A stretch of 64,000 nucleotides of DNA from Bacteroidota bacterium (GTDB lineage Bacteria; Bacteroidota; Bacteroidia; AKYH767-A; 2013-40CM-41-45), in the NCBI GenBank assembly GCA_016708785.1, contig JADJFC010000002.1, positions 62,001 through 126,000 of the forward strand. The letters run 5' to 3'. This document shows, one piece after another, positions 24,681-33,886 of this stretch (positions are counted from its first letter, which is position 1; each line of letters opens with the position of its first letter). The notes beneath the pieces are model-generated. The model saw nothing but the letters and a program-made list of their open reading frames with translations, had not been told where the DNA came from and made no database searches. Made by a program: the position numbers and the translations under genes.

Positions 24681-25817
24681 ATGGAAAAGTTAATTTTACT
24701 ATCCTTTTATTTATTGCCTATGATTGGTGTTTCTCAGAATTGGCCTCCACCTATAAAAATTCAATATGAAAAAAGATCAATTAATTTGATTGATAATTTG
24801 TCGCCGCGAGATTCTATTACTGCAAGAGAACTTATTGAAAGTGGATGTGATGTAAATGTGTGGAATTCATATGGCGAACATTCACTTATTTTGGCAATTA
24901 AAAATGACCTGAACGAAATTGCAAGATTAATAATTGCAAAAAATGTTGACGTGAATCTATCAAATAGTACTGGTAAATCTGCTTTAATGTTCGCTACTGA
25001 GAAAGCAAATTTTGAAATAATGGGACTACTAATTGATTCTGGTGCAGATATGTACTCCTATGATAATTTTGGTAAAAATGTGATACAATACGTTTTTTTG
25101 AAAAAAGAAAATCGTATTGAAGGGATTCATTTTTTTTATGAAAAGGATTATGATTTCCATAGACCTCTTTTTTCTCATGCTGAATCTTTTTTAAAATACA
25201 CTTGTCGGCAACAGGATGTTGAAGTTGTAAAGTACTTGGTTGAGAAAAAAATCTGCGATGTAAATGAAGTTGATCCTTTAGGTTATGATCTTCTTGAAAG
25301 TAATGTTGTTCATAGTCCTGAATTATTTGAATATCTTCTTGAAAAGTTATCGAATAAGAAACTCAAGGAATACTACTTTAAATTAATCGAAGCCAATGAT
25401 GTGGTTTTGTTGGGTATATTATTGGAATCTTATAAGGTTGATTTAAATACACTCAACGAATATGGCGAAACTGTAATTTTTTCAAAATTATGTTCATTGG
25501 AAATGATGATATATTTGTTAAAGAAAGGGATTAATGTTAATTTAAAAAATTCAAATGGAATTACAGTAATGATGGAGGCTTGTAATAATCTGGATCTAGA
25601 CAAAGTAGTATTATTGTACTATAATGGTGCAAATGTAAATTTATCAGATAATAATAACTGGAGAGCACTCGATTATGCTGAGCGGAGTTATTTCACAGTA
25701 GAAAATGGTAGAAAAGAAAGTATTGTCTCCTTTTTAAAAAATGGATGTCAAGCAGTGAATGGAAAAGATTTAAAAGAAGTAGATGCTCCAATGAGGAAAG
25801 GAATTATAATAAAATAA
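24681..25817 (+). CDS. Secreted ankyrin-repeat protein
   Basis: A 378-residue protein starts at the ATG at 24681 with a signal peptide ([19 protein letters not shown]). An in-frame ATG 24 codons upstream would bury the signal. The rest is a set of ankyrin-like repeats of ~33 residues, several with recognisable cores ([53 protein letters not shown]). Ankyrin repeats are protein-binding scaffolds. The partner is unknown. No T9SS C-terminal domain is seen, so it may be periplasmic. It is markedly AT-rich compared with carA. Confidence 0.8.
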
Positions 25818-25882
25818 TTTATTAAGATGATTTGTTCAGATGGCTTTGAATCTGGAAATTCATTCGTAAATAACCTAAAAGT

Positions 25883-26018
25883 TCCCTCCTGGATGACAGC
25901 TGTTCTTAGTATATAGTGAAGTGAAAAACAAAAAAGTGTTTTGGCCTAAGCCAAAACACTTTTTTTGTTTTTCACTTTTCGACAAAGCGTGTTATGTGAA
26001 ATCGTCATCCAGAAGGGA
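25883..26018. repeat. Nested inverted-repeat element with terminator core
   Basis: Outer arms TCCCTCCTGGATGAC-like (25883-25897) and GTCATCCAGAAGGGA (26004-26018) match at 14 of 15 positions. Inside is a 27-bp stem with one bulge (25919-25945 and 25950-25977; GCCAAAACAC and T runs). The core would terminate both the ankyrin gene and the convergent yceI. The outer arms resemble those of the element at 60066-60200. Confidence 0.75.
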
Positions 26019-26116
26019 TCTTTTTGGTAATTAAGATCTAAGCAGGATTCTTTCTTTTTGATTAATTTATTTATCAGACATATTGAAAGTTCCGCATTAG
26101 TTTATTGGAATAATTC

Positions 26117-26692
26117 TTACTCCTTCCCAAACTCCAAATTAGCCTCTATCGCTACATCATTACTCAAGATGGCCTCAGGAGCATCTTTGGAAATTTCGAA
26201 ATCAATTCGTTTTATTATTCCTGTAACTTTCATTCCTGTAATGGGTTTGTTGTTGTTCGGATTTATTCCGGATTTTACAGAAGCATCTAATGAAACTGGT
26301 TTTGTGATTCCGTGCATTGTTAGATTTCCTGAAATGATATATTTGTCAGTACCCACCTTTTTAAATGAAGTACTCTGAAATGTAAGATCAGGAAATTTTG
26401 CTGTGTCAAAAAAATCAGCTGTTTTTAAATGGGCATCTCTTTTTTCATTATCCGTATCGATAGTATTCATATCCGCTTTTAGATTGACAGTTGCATTTGA
26501 GAAATCTTCTGCATCTGTACTTATCGTTGCTTCCGTAATTACTACTGAGCCTTTAATCTCTGAAACTGAAAGGTGTCCAACAGAGAAACCAAGATGTGAA
26601 TGGACAGTATCCAGTTTCCATGTTGTTTGAATAGTTGTGAATGCAACAAGGAGTACGGCAACCACAGGAAGCAGGAGAATTTTTTTTGACAT
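26117..26692 (-). CDS. YceI family lipid-binding-type protein
   Basis: YceI proteins are secreted lipocalin-like barrels that bind isoprenoid chains. The 191 residues have a signal peptide (LLLPVVAVLLVAFTT) followed by the family start TWKLDTVHSHLGFSVGHL, the NEKRDAHLKTADFFDTAKFP motif and GNLTMHGITKPVSL. Probably periplasmic or secreted. It stands alone, convergent with the ankyrin gene. Confidence 0.93.
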   Translation of the reverse strand: MSKKILLLPVVAVLLVAFTTIQTTWKLDTVHSHLGFSVGHLSVSEIKGSVVITEATISTDAEDFSNATVNLKADMNTIDTDNEKRDAHLKTADFFDTAKFPDLTFQSTSFKKVGTDKYIISGNLTMHGITKPVSLDASVKSGINPNNNKPITGMKVTGIIKRIDFEISKDAPEAILSNDVAIEANLEFGKE

Positions 26693-26827
26693 AGTCTTTT
26701 GTTTAAAGTTTATGTGCTAAAAGTACTATTATATTTTTTAAAAATATTAAAAATCTCATAAGCGAAACCTGTGTCACTTTTTTGTAATTATCCGGGAAAA
26801 TTATGTTTTAGCATGTTTGAATTATCC

Positions 26828-26835
26828 TATATTTG
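26828..26835 (+). promoter_or_regulatory. -7 element for the antiporter gene
   Basis: TATATTTG fits TAnnTTTG and lies 18 bases before the ATG at 26854. No clear TTTG was seen 19 bases upstream, so the assignment rests on the -7 box alone. Confidence 0.4.
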
Positions 26836-26853
26836 TTTCTATATAAATTAATT

Positions 26854-28455
26854 ATGGAAAACGTAAGTATCATCGTCATCCTGCTTTTCGGAATCACATT
26901 TCTTGGAATTTTAAGTAAGAAATATAATTTCCCTTTTCCAATTGTTTTAGTGATTTCCGGTGTGTTGATCAGTTTAATTCCCGGTTTGCCTGTTGTTGAA
27001 CTAAGTCCGGAAGTGGTTTTTCTGATCTTCCTTCCGCCGATTCTTTATGCAGCTGCATGGAATACCAGTTGGCATGAATTCAAATCTGCTATTCGGCCAA
27101 TCAGTTTTGCTTCCATTGGACTTGTATTTTTTACTACTGCTTTAGTAGCTGTTGCAGCACATTTGATCATTCCCGGATTAAGCTGGCCATTTGCATTTTT
27201 ATTAGGGGCAATTGTTTCACCACCGGATGCAGTGGCAGCAACTTCCGTTACGAAAGGACTAGGACTACATCCACGACTGATTGCAATTCTGGAAGGAGAA
27301 AGTCTCGTCAATGATGCTAGCGGATTGATTGCCTATAAATGCGCATTGGCTGCTATTACAGTAGGTCATTTTGTTTTGTGGGAAGCCGGGTTGAATTTCG
27401 TTTTGGTAGCCGGAGCAGGAATTGCTGTCGGATTAGCGATTGCATATGTTATTGTACAAATTCATAAACGCTGGGTATGTGATCCTGTAATTGAAGTTAC
27501 CTTGACAGTGCTCACACCATTTGCGGCTTATTTGATTGCTGAACATTTTCATTTTTCAGGTGTGCTTGCTGTTGTTACTGCCGGATTATATGTTTCTTTC
27601 CGTTCCGGTGAAGCATTAGGAAATCAAAGTAGGATAATGGCATATTCAGTATGGGAAGTGATCATTTATATTTTGAATAATCTCATATTCATTCTCATTG
27701 GATTGCAATTGCGAAATGTTCTGAAAGGAATTAATCAATATTCGATTTCAGAATTGCTGATATATGGATTGGTAGTGAGTTTTACTGTTGTTCTCGTCCG
27801 TTTTATTTGGGTTTATCCTTCGGCAATGGTTCCTCGTTGGCTTAGTAAGCGTATAAGAGAGAGTGAAGAATTCGATCCCAGGAATATGGTTGTGTTTGGG
27901 TGGGCTGGAATGCGTGGTGTAGTATCGATGGCAGCCGCACTTGCATTACCCTTAACATTGCCGAATGGAAACGTATTTCCTCATAGAGATCTTATCATCT
28001 ACCTAACATTTTGTGTGATACTTTCAACGCTGGTAGGGTTAGGATTGACTTTACCCTGGCTGATCAGAAAATTGAAGATCAAACCGCATTCGATTGTACT
28101 CGAAGAATATAATGTTCGAACGGAAATTGTTTCGACTGCAATTTCTCACATTGAAGAAAATCTGGCAATGACTTCTGATGAATTATTGCAGAATATAAAA
28201 AGTAAGTATGAAGTTAAATACAATCGCCTTCAAAAAACAGAATTGCCGGCAAATTATTTTGGAAAAGGAAAGCAACTGCCTCAGAGTATCTTCAACGAGT
28301 TTTCTAAGATGCAGATCGATCTGATCAAGATTGAGAGAAATGCAATTGAGAGTTTGCATAGAAAGGGAATGGCTAGCGAGGAGATCTTAAGGAAGGTAGA
28401 AAGGGAATTAGATCTTGAGGAGACGAGGTTGCAGATGGAGATGTATGAGAATTGA
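26854..28455 (+). CDS. CPA1-family Na+/H+ antiporter
   Basis: A 533-residue inner-membrane antiporter that exchanges Na+ (or K+) for protons in pH and salt homeostasis. About 12 membrane segments are predicted in the first ~400 residues. The ion-binding region shows GAIVSPPDAVAATSV and EGESLVNDASGL with the ND pair typical of CPA1/NhaP. RGVVSMAAALALPL lies in a late helix. The last ~130 residues are a soluble, helical, charged tail. The ATG at 26854 is preferred; an in-frame TTG at 26833 falls on the promoter box. Confidence 0.92.
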   Translation: MENVSIIVILLFGITFLGILSKKYNFPFPIVLVISGVLISLIPGLPVVELSPEVVFLIFLPPILYAAAWNTSWHEFKSAIRPISFASIGLVFFTTALVAVAAHLIIPGLSWPFAFLLGAIVSPPDAVAATSVTKGLGLHPRLIAILEGESLVNDASGLIAYKCALAAITVGHFVLWEAGLNFVLVAGAGIAVGLAIAYVIVQIHKRWVCDPVIEVTLTVLTPFAAYLIAEHFHFSGVLAVVTAGLYVSFRSGEALGNQSRIMAYSVWEVIIYILNNLIFILIGLQLRNVLKGINQYSISELLIYGLVVSFTVVLVRFIWVYPSAMVPRWLSKRIRESEEFDPRNMVVFGWAGMRGVVSMAAALALPLTLPNGNVFPHRDLIIYLTFCVILSTLVGLGLTLPWLIRKLKIKPHSIVLEEYNVRTEIVSTAISHIEENLAMTSDELLQNIKSKYEVKYNRLQKTELPANYFGKGKQLPQSIFNEFSKMQIDLIKIERNAIESLHRKGMASEEILRKVERELDLEETRLQMEMYEN

Positions 28456-28464
28456 ATGCGTCCA

Positions 28465-28562
28465 TCTGCGGTTTTTCTGCGTATTCTGCGCATATCTGCG
28501 GGAAATATATAGCGCGTAGTATTTCCCGCAGATATGCGCAGAATACGCAGAAAAACCGCAGA
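28465..28562. repeat. Perfect 43-bp inverted repeat of GCAGA type
   Basis: Left arm 28465-28507 and right arm 28520-28562 are identical reverse complements over 43 bases with a 12-base loop. Each arm contains four CTGCG/CGCAG units. It lies 9 bases after the antiporter stop and would form an extremely stable RNA hairpin. Related single-orientation copies are at 46481-46560 and 49432-49475. Confidence 0.9.
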
Positions 28563-28615
28563 CCTGTTTTAGGATTTGATGTATTATTTTTTTAAAATTT
28601 AATAGATATTTGTCA

Positions 28616-29428
28616 ATGAAATTTCAATCAATATCTCAACCGAAAACAAGGAGTGCTCTAAGAAAATTCTTTGGGAAAGAATTTTTCATATTCAAGAGAC
28701 GCTTGATTTGGCTCTTGAAAAAGTCAACATATTCAGCAATAGATAGAAATCTGAAGTTTGAAAATTCACTGATCATGCATAAATCATTTTTATTGCGGCC
28801 GCTAAAAGATGTTGACATGTATTTACAACATAATAAGGTGACAAATTTGAAATTGGCAATTCAACATATCGACGGAGTCGTGATTAAACCCGGGCAAACA
28901 TTTTCAATATGGAAAATGGTTGGAAAGCCGACTGCATCTAAGGGATATCTGGATGGACTGATACTAGATAACGGAAAGATCTCGAAAGGCGTCGGAGGCG
29001 GACTTTGTCAATTGGGAAATTTGCTTTATTGGATGGCCCTGTATACTCCGCTGACAATAAAGGAAAGATGGAGACATGGTTATGATGTTTTCCCTGATAT
29101 CAATCGAAGTATACCATTTGCTTGTGGAGCGACATTATCATATAATTACATCGATCTTCAATTAGTGAACAACACTGATAAAACGTGCCAGATAAGGTTA
29201 TGGCTTGATGATGAATATCTGAATGGCGAGATCACTTGCGACACCGAATTAAAATGCACATATGAAATATTTGAAACTGATCACAGCTTTCAACATCAAT
29301 GGTGGGGTGGATATACCAGGCATAATAAAATTCATAGACGAAAAATTGATCAAGGGAATAATAATGTGACTGAAGAATTGGTAACAGAGAATAATGCAAT
29401 AATGATGTATAGTCCGTTGATTGGATAA
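28616..29428 (+). CDS. VanW-family protein
   Basis: A 270-residue protein with the VanW domain: GVVIKPGQTFSIWKMVGKPT followed by GVGGGLCQLGNLLYWMAL and a HGYDVFPD segment. VanW occurs in some vancomycin-resistance clusters, but its biochemical role is not settled, and most family members are outside resistance loci. No signal peptide was seen; the N-terminus is basic. The ATG at 28616 is used. The next gene starts 11 bases downstream. Confidence 0.85.
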   Translation: MKFQSISQPKTRSALRKFFGKEFFIFKRRLIWLLKKSTYSAIDRNLKFENSLIMHKSFLLRPLKDVDMYLQHNKVTNLKLAIQHIDGVVIKPGQTFSIWKMVGKPTASKGYLDGLILDNGKISKGVGGGLCQLGNLLYWMALYTPLTIKERWRHGYDVFPDINRSIPFACGATLSYNYIDLQLVNNTDKTCQIRLWLDDEYLNGEITCDTELKCTYEIFETDHSFQHQWWGGYTRHNKIHRRKIDQGNNNVTEELVTENNAIMMYSPLIG

Positions 29429-29439
29429 AATAATATAGT

Positions 29440-30156
29440 ATGAAAGCAAAAGAGTTTATCACTGAACTAGCTAAATTTAAATCCAAATCTGAATTGGATA
29501 ATGTCCAGCGTTTCTTTCGTTATGAAGGAAAGGAAAGTAAATTCATCGGAGTGAAGATGTCAAAACTGTTTGCACTTGCAAAAAAGTTTATTCAAATGCC
29601 TTTGAAGGAAATAGAAAAGCTATTGATGAGCGAATATTATGAGGCGAGAATGGGTGCAGTGAGCATTATGGATTTTAAAGCCAGAAATAAGAAAATTACT
29701 CCGGAAGAAAAGAAAGAATTGTTTGACCTGTATATATCAAAACACAATTACGTCGACAATTGGGATATGGTTGATAGAAGTGCGCCTTATGTTGTAGGTG
29801 GATATTTGTACGACAAGCCTCGAAAGATCCTATACAAATTGGCTAAGTCGAAGAATGTGTGGGAGCGGAGAACAGCAATTGTTGCAACTTATTATTTTAT
29901 ACGTCTTGGTGAAGTTGATGACACTTTTAAGATTGCAGAAATTCTGGTAGAGGATAAGCATGATCTCATTCAAAAAGCAGTTGGTAGTTGGATCCGTGAA
30001 GCAGGGAAAAAAGATAAAGTACAATTGATTGAATTTTTAAACGCCCATGTTTTGTCAATGCCGAGTGTTATGCTTCGTTATGCAACTGAAAGACTCGACA
30101 AGAAAGTCCGGGCGGATTTTTTAATGAAAGGAAAAAATGAGGTGCACGGAATATGA
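29440..30156 (+). CDS. DNA alkylation repair protein, AlkD-like
   Basis: A 238-residue all-helical HEAT-like repeat protein of the AlkC/AlkD family, which excises 3- and 7-alkylated purines without base flipping. Family signatures include the N-W-D segment (YVDNWDMVDRSAPYVVGGYL) and VWERRTAIVATYYFIR, with the conserved aromatic and Arg residues of the DNA-binding groove. Probably cytoplasmic. It forms a two-gene unit with the VanW-like gene. Confidence 0.88.
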   Translation: MKAKEFITELAKFKSKSELDNVQRFFRYEGKESKFIGVKMSKLFALAKKFIQMPLKEIEKLLMSEYYEARMGAVSIMDFKARNKKITPEEKKELFDLYISKHNYVDNWDMVDRSAPYVVGGYLYDKPRKILYKLAKSKNVWERRTAIVATYYFIRLGEVDDTFKIAEILVEDKHDLIQKAVGSWIREAGKKDKVQLIEFLNAHVLSMPSVMLRYATERLDKKVRADFLMKGKNEVHGI

Positions 30157-30234
30157 TAAAAGTCCGCAAAGCAACTCATTCGGGCTTGGGAAACATGATT
30201 CTTGACATACTTTGCGGTTTTATCGGTTAAAACA

Positions 30235-30265
30235 TTTGGATATCGGTTTCATATGTCTACTTTAG
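30235..30265 (+). promoter_or_regulatory. Promoter of the efflux operon
   Basis: TTTG at 30235-30238, 19-base spacer, and TACTTTAG at 30258-30265 (one mismatch to TAnnTTTG). The TetR-type palindrome begins two bases later. Confidence 0.6.
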
Positions 30266-30267
30266 TG

Positions 30268-30285
30268 TGTGAGTATTCACTTACA
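30268..30285. promoter_or_regulatory. Predicted TetR operator 1
   Basis: TGTGAGTATTCACTTACA is a palindrome (half-sites TGTGAGT and ACTTACA around ATTC) just downstream of the -7 box. It differs by one base from the site in front of tetR at 38114-38131. Confidence 0.65.
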
Positions 30286-30302
30286 TTTAAAATATTGAAA
30301 TT

Positions 30303-30713
30303 ATGAACGGTAAAAATAACATGGCAATAGGTTTTCTGGTAATGGGTCTCTTTATGATTTATGGTTTTATTTTAATTTATCTGCGTGACTTCGCTCCGGG
30401 AAAAGAAGAATGGGCAAACTCTTACAGTATAGGCAAACACTTTGAAAGCAGACTTGCTCATGTTCACGGTAACCTGTTTGCTTTTTTGAATATTCTTATT
30501 GGTTATTTACTTCTGCATTTTAATGATAAACTCAATAATGTTAAATCAATTTCATGGCTTGCCCTCACCGGATTATTAATGCCAATTGGTATTTTGTCTG
30601 AAGTGTACTTTGGATTACCACCGGTATTAGTATTGATTGGTGCAATAGCGATGACTGCTTCTGTGATTTGGCTCGGAGTATCATTTCTGAAGATGAAAAA
30701 TGCCGGCATGTAA
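30303..30713 (+). CDS. Small four-helix membrane protein with AHVHGN motif
   Basis: A 136-residue protein with four predicted membrane helices (about 9-27, 54-72, 80-100, 104-124). A His-rich motif, RLAHVHGNLFAFLN, opens helix 2. The W...AH..G....N arrangement faintly recalls the styrene-oxide isomerase and HabA group of small four-helix membrane enzymes, but the likeness is weak and I do not assign function. It is the first gene of the putative TetR-controlled operon, 20 bases before the second membrane protein. Confidence 0.6.
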   Translation: MNGKNNMAIGFLVMGLFMIYGFILIYLRDFAPGKEEWANSYSIGKHFESRLAHVHGNLFAFLNILIGYLLLHFNDKLNNVKSISWLALTGLLMPIGILSEVYFGLPPVLVLIGAIAMTASVIWLGVSFLKMKNAGM

Positions 30714-30733
30714 ATAATTAAGGCTTATCACAA

Positions 30734-31123
30734 ATGAAAAAAATACTTCCATATTTATTTGCAATGTTGTTAGCCGGGTTTGGTTTACTTACCTTGTTTT
30801 TAAGTACATCAGTAATATTTGATTTGTTTGGTATTCGAGCTAAGGAAGGAAACTATGTTTTATTTGTTGTTTGGTCAAACTTTATAAGTAGTATTTTTTA
30901 TTTGTTCGCAGCTTATGGGTTTATAAAAAACAGGAAATGGACTGCTGCACTCTTGGCAATTTCAACGTTCATTTTAATTGGTGCATTTATAGGTCTAAAT
31001 ATTCACATTAAAAATGGTGGAATTTATGAAACTAAAACAGTTAGTGCAATGGTTTTTAGAATTGCAGTAACGATTGTATTTGCCGGTATTGCTTATTTCA
31101 CTATCGTAAAAAGAAGGTCATGA
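30734..31123 (+). CDS. Small four-helix membrane protein, unknown
   Basis: A 129-residue hydrophobic protein with four predicted membrane segments (about 5-30, 43-63, 70-90, 105-125) and few charged residues outside the loops. It resembles DoxX-sized or DUF-type inner-membrane proteins but has no motif I recognise. Its stop overlaps the next start as ATGA, so it is probably co-translated with the secreted protein. Confidence 0.6.
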   Translation: MKKILPYLFAMLLAGFGLLTLFLSTSVIFDLFGIRAKEGNYVLFVVWSNFISSIFYLFAAYGFIKNRKWTAALLAISTFILIGAFIGLNIHIKNGGIYETKTVSAMVFRIAVTIVFAGIAYFTIVKRRS

Positions 31124-32172
31124 AAATTGTATCGATAACTTTATCAATCATATTGCAACTTTGGTTGCCATTTACCACTACTATAAATGCGCAAGCGGTT
31201 TATACTTTCGATAGCTTGAATATAAATTTGTTAGATGGTCAGGATAATTGGATTGATCAAACGGGCCAAGGTGTAGCGACAGTTTATCTTGATACTACGA
31301 TTGTAAATACGACTAACATTGCAAGTCCTGTGGCTTCAATTTTTTATCAACCCGCTTATGTAACTCGTGTAAACGATTCCAATTTCTCTTTTCCTCCATT
31401 TATTGGAAATGAAACTGAGGCTATTATACAGTTCGAAGCGAGAGGTAGTTATGTTGCACTATTTGCATTGGGATGCGATCTTAATAATGATGGAAGATTG
31501 GATTCTGTATTGGGTGAAGTAGGACCTTCTTTCGGCATATGGGATCAACACTTTGCCATTCAAACAGCAAACCTTAATAATCTTTTGCAAGAACCCTTTG
31601 GTGTAGGAAATAGTGTGTTTGATTGGTATCGAATACAACTTAGAATTGATTTTACTGCCAATGGAGGGTTAGGCTCCGGAAGTCTTTATTACCTTAATTT
31701 ATCTGATGGTGATTCTATTTTTATACCAGTTACAAATCTTCAGAGCATCAATTTACAGCTAGGCAATATGAATATTAATGCTGCAGCGGAGAACTGGAAT
31801 GCTATGTTTTTACTTTTGATCAGTAATGGAGGAATTCAGACTGCAGTTGACAATCTTATTGCTTCGGGAAATTCAACGATCGGTATTGAAGAAAATTATA
31901 ATAATGAGATAAGGTCCTATTTAGAACCCAATTTTCCTAATCCATTTACCAATTTCACAACTATTAAATATTTCATTGCCAAGCGGAGCAAGGTTAGAAT
32001 AAATGTTTTCGATGCACAAGGCAAGAAACTATTGAGCGTAGTCAGTAAGAATGATGAAATTGGGTTAAATGAGGTGCGGATTGATGGCTCTCAACTTGGC
32101 AATGGAGTATATTATTACCAGATAGAATCCGAGCATTTTATTAAGACAAAGAAAATGATTCGAGTTGATTGA
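31120..32172 (+). CDS. Secreted protein with T9SS C-terminal sorting domain
   Basis: A 350-residue protein with a signal peptide (first ~24 residues, ending ...INAQA) and a beta-rich body. The C-terminal domain of ~85 residues is of the T9SS type A kind: PNFPNPFTNFTTIKYFI, then VRINVFDAQGKKL and NGVYYYQIESEHFIKTKKMI. It should be exported by Sec and then moved to the surface by T9SS. The body has no recognised domain. Its place inside an efflux operon, coupled by ATGA to the gene before it, is unusual. Confidence 0.75.
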   Translation: MKIVSITLSIILQLWLPFTTTINAQAVYTFDSLNINLLDGQDNWIDQTGQGVATVYLDTTIVNTTNIASPVASIFYQPAYVTRVNDSNFSFPPFIGNETEAIIQFEARGSYVALFALGCDLNNDGRLDSVLGEVGPSFGIWDQHFAIQTANLNNLLQEPFGVGNSVFDWYRIQLRIDFTANGGLGSGSLYYLNLSDGDSIFIPVTNLQSINLQLGNMNINAAAENWNAMFLLLISNGGIQTAVDNLIASGNSTIGIEENYNNEIRSYLEPNFPNPFTNFTTIKYFIAKRSKVRINVFDAQGKKLLSVVSKNDEIGLNEVRIDGSQLGNGVYYYQIESEHFIKTKKMIRVD

Positions 32173-32199
32173 TTTTAATGCTTAAAATAAATAATAAAA

Positions 32200-32487
32200 A
32201 TGAACATAAAAGAATTGCATACGCAAGAAAAACCCGTTTCGGCTACTTCTCTTTTCAAGAGTGAATTAGGCAATGCAACTGCCATACAAATATTGAAAGG
32301 CGAAAAGCTAAAGGAACATGTTACTCAAACTCCTGCATTGTTGATATGCATAGAAGGAGAAGTGATTTTTGAAAATGAAAAGGGTGCAAAAGAAACTCTT
32401 CGAACCGGTGACTATGTAAATATCGAAGCCTTGATTAAACACTGGGTTGTTGGAATAGAAAGAAGTCAATTGGTTTTAATAAAGTAA
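32200..32487 (+). CDS. Small cupin-fold protein
   Basis: A 95-residue single-domain cupin. The barrel pattern is visible (LKEHVTQTPALLICIEGEV, LRTGDYVNIEALIKHWVVG). Of the usual metal ligands only the His after KE (motif 1) and the His in KHW (motif 2) are evident, so metal binding is uncertain. It might sense a ligand or modify a small molecule linked to the efflux substrate. Confidence 0.7.
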   Translation: MNIKELHTQEKPVSATSLFKSELGNATAIQILKGEKLKEHVTQTPALLICIEGEVIFENEKGAKETLRTGDYVNIEALIKHWVVGIERSQLVLIK

Positions 32488-32549
32488 CCTTGAATTCATT
32501 TTGAATAGTTGCCTGTAAGAATGTATTTTTTATTTAAATATAATGGAAG

Positions 32550-33878
32550 ATGGTATTAGTTAATATTGGCAAACAAAAATTATTCCTGTTACTCTTTTTA
32601 TTGGGATTTCAAGAGGCAAAATCTCAAGTGTGGACACTTCAGCAGTGCATTGATACGGCGAATGTTTACAACAAAAATCTGCAAGTGAGTAGAAATAATG
32701 TTTCGTTGGGGGAACAAAAGGAAAAAGAACTGAAAGCCGGTTTAATTCCCAAAGTAATGGCCAATGCAGATTATCGTTATTATACTAACCTGCCGTACCA
32801 ATTAATGCCTTTATCTGCTTTTGGTGGTCCAGAAGGGGAATATAGGGCAATTCAATTTGGGGTTCCAAATCTCATCAATGCAAACTTGCAATTTTCAATG
32901 GCATTGTATAATCCGCATGTTTATGGATCGATTCAGTCTTCAAAGCTTGGTTCGGAATTGTTGGAATTGCAGTATCGAAAAACAGAAGAGCAAATTTATT
33001 TCGAAATCTCCAATCTGTATTACAATGCGCAAATTCTCCAGCACCAATTAACTTTTATTGACAGCAATCTGATAAATTCTGAAATAATGTTGGAAAAAAT
33101 GGTATTGTTAAATAAACAACTTCTTGCAAAGGAATCAGACGTAAGCAAGGTTAAACTACAAGTAGCACAAAATACCACACTTAGAGAGAATTTTGGCAGC
33201 AAGTACGATCAGGTTTTAAATATGTTGAAATTCGCAATGGGAATTCAACTCGAACAAAATTTAAAAATCGATCCAACCATTCAATATCAGAAGAAAAGTG
33301 AATATACTCAGAATTCAACTTTGGATATTAGAATAGTTGAAATTCAGAATCGTTTATTGTCGAACGAACTTATCACGCTGAACAGATCCAAAAATTTGCC
33401 TTCGCTTAATCTTGTTGGGACTTATGGTACGACAGGTTTTGGATATAACGGACTGCCAACCTCCTTTTTGGATTTTTACACTATTGGATTTGCAGGACTT
33501 CAATTATCCCAACCTTTGTTCAATGGAACTGTTACTCAATGGAAGATCAATCAGAAAAAAATCGAATTGCAAAATAGTGAACTTCAATTTGGTCTATTTA
33601 CAGAGCAAAATTCAATGCTCAGTGAAAATGCTATGCTGCAAGGAGCGATTGCCCAGAACTCAATTGAAACAACAAGAAAGCAAGTTGAATTAGCGAAAAC
33701 TATTTACAAACAAACTATTCTTCAGCAAGAACTAGAAACAGCAAGTTTAACAGATGTTTTGCTTGCTGATAATGCCTTGCGTGAAGCGCAACAAAATTAC
33801 CTGTCTGCGATAATTGATTATCTTAAATCGGATTTAGAGATTAAAAAACTAACCGGAAATATTTCAACAACTAAATAA
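32550..33878 (+). CDS. TolC-family outer membrane efflux protein
   Basis: A 442-residue outer membrane channel subunit. It has a signal peptide (LFLLLFLLGFQEAKS) followed by WTLQQCIDTANVYNKNLQ, the typical start of the TolC repeat, long coiled-coil helices, and a second repeat ending QQNYLSAIIDYLKSDLEIKKLTG. With the next two genes it forms a tripartite RND pump. It starts 62 bases after the cupin. Confidence 0.92.
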   Translation: MVLVNIGKQKLFLLLFLLGFQEAKSQVWTLQQCIDTANVYNKNLQVSRNNVSLGEQKEKELKAGLIPKVMANADYRYYTNLPYQLMPLSAFGGPEGEYRAIQFGVPNLINANLQFSMALYNPHVYGSIQSSKLGSELLELQYRKTEEQIYFEISNLYYNAQILQHQLTFIDSNLINSEIMLEKMVLLNKQLLAKESDVSKVKLQVAQNTTLRENFGSKYDQVLNMLKFAMGIQLEQNLKIDPTIQYQKKSEYTQNSTLDIRIVEIQNRLLSNELITLNRSKNLPSLNLVGTYGTTGFGYNGLPTSFLDFYTIGFAGLQLSQPLFNGTVTQWKINQKKIELQNSELQFGLFTEQNSMLSENAMLQGAIAQNSIETTRKQVELAKTIYKQTILQQELETASLTDVLLADNALREAQQNYLSAIIDYLKSDLEIKKLTGNISTTK

Positions 33879-33886
33879 TAATTATA

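Noticed and set aside
30164..30220. Terminator CCGCAAAG...CTTTGCGG after the AlkD-like gene
   Set aside because: The 8-bp stem has a loop of almost 140 degrees of freedom in pairing, that is about 38 unpaired bases, and only a short T run, so it is too weak to call.
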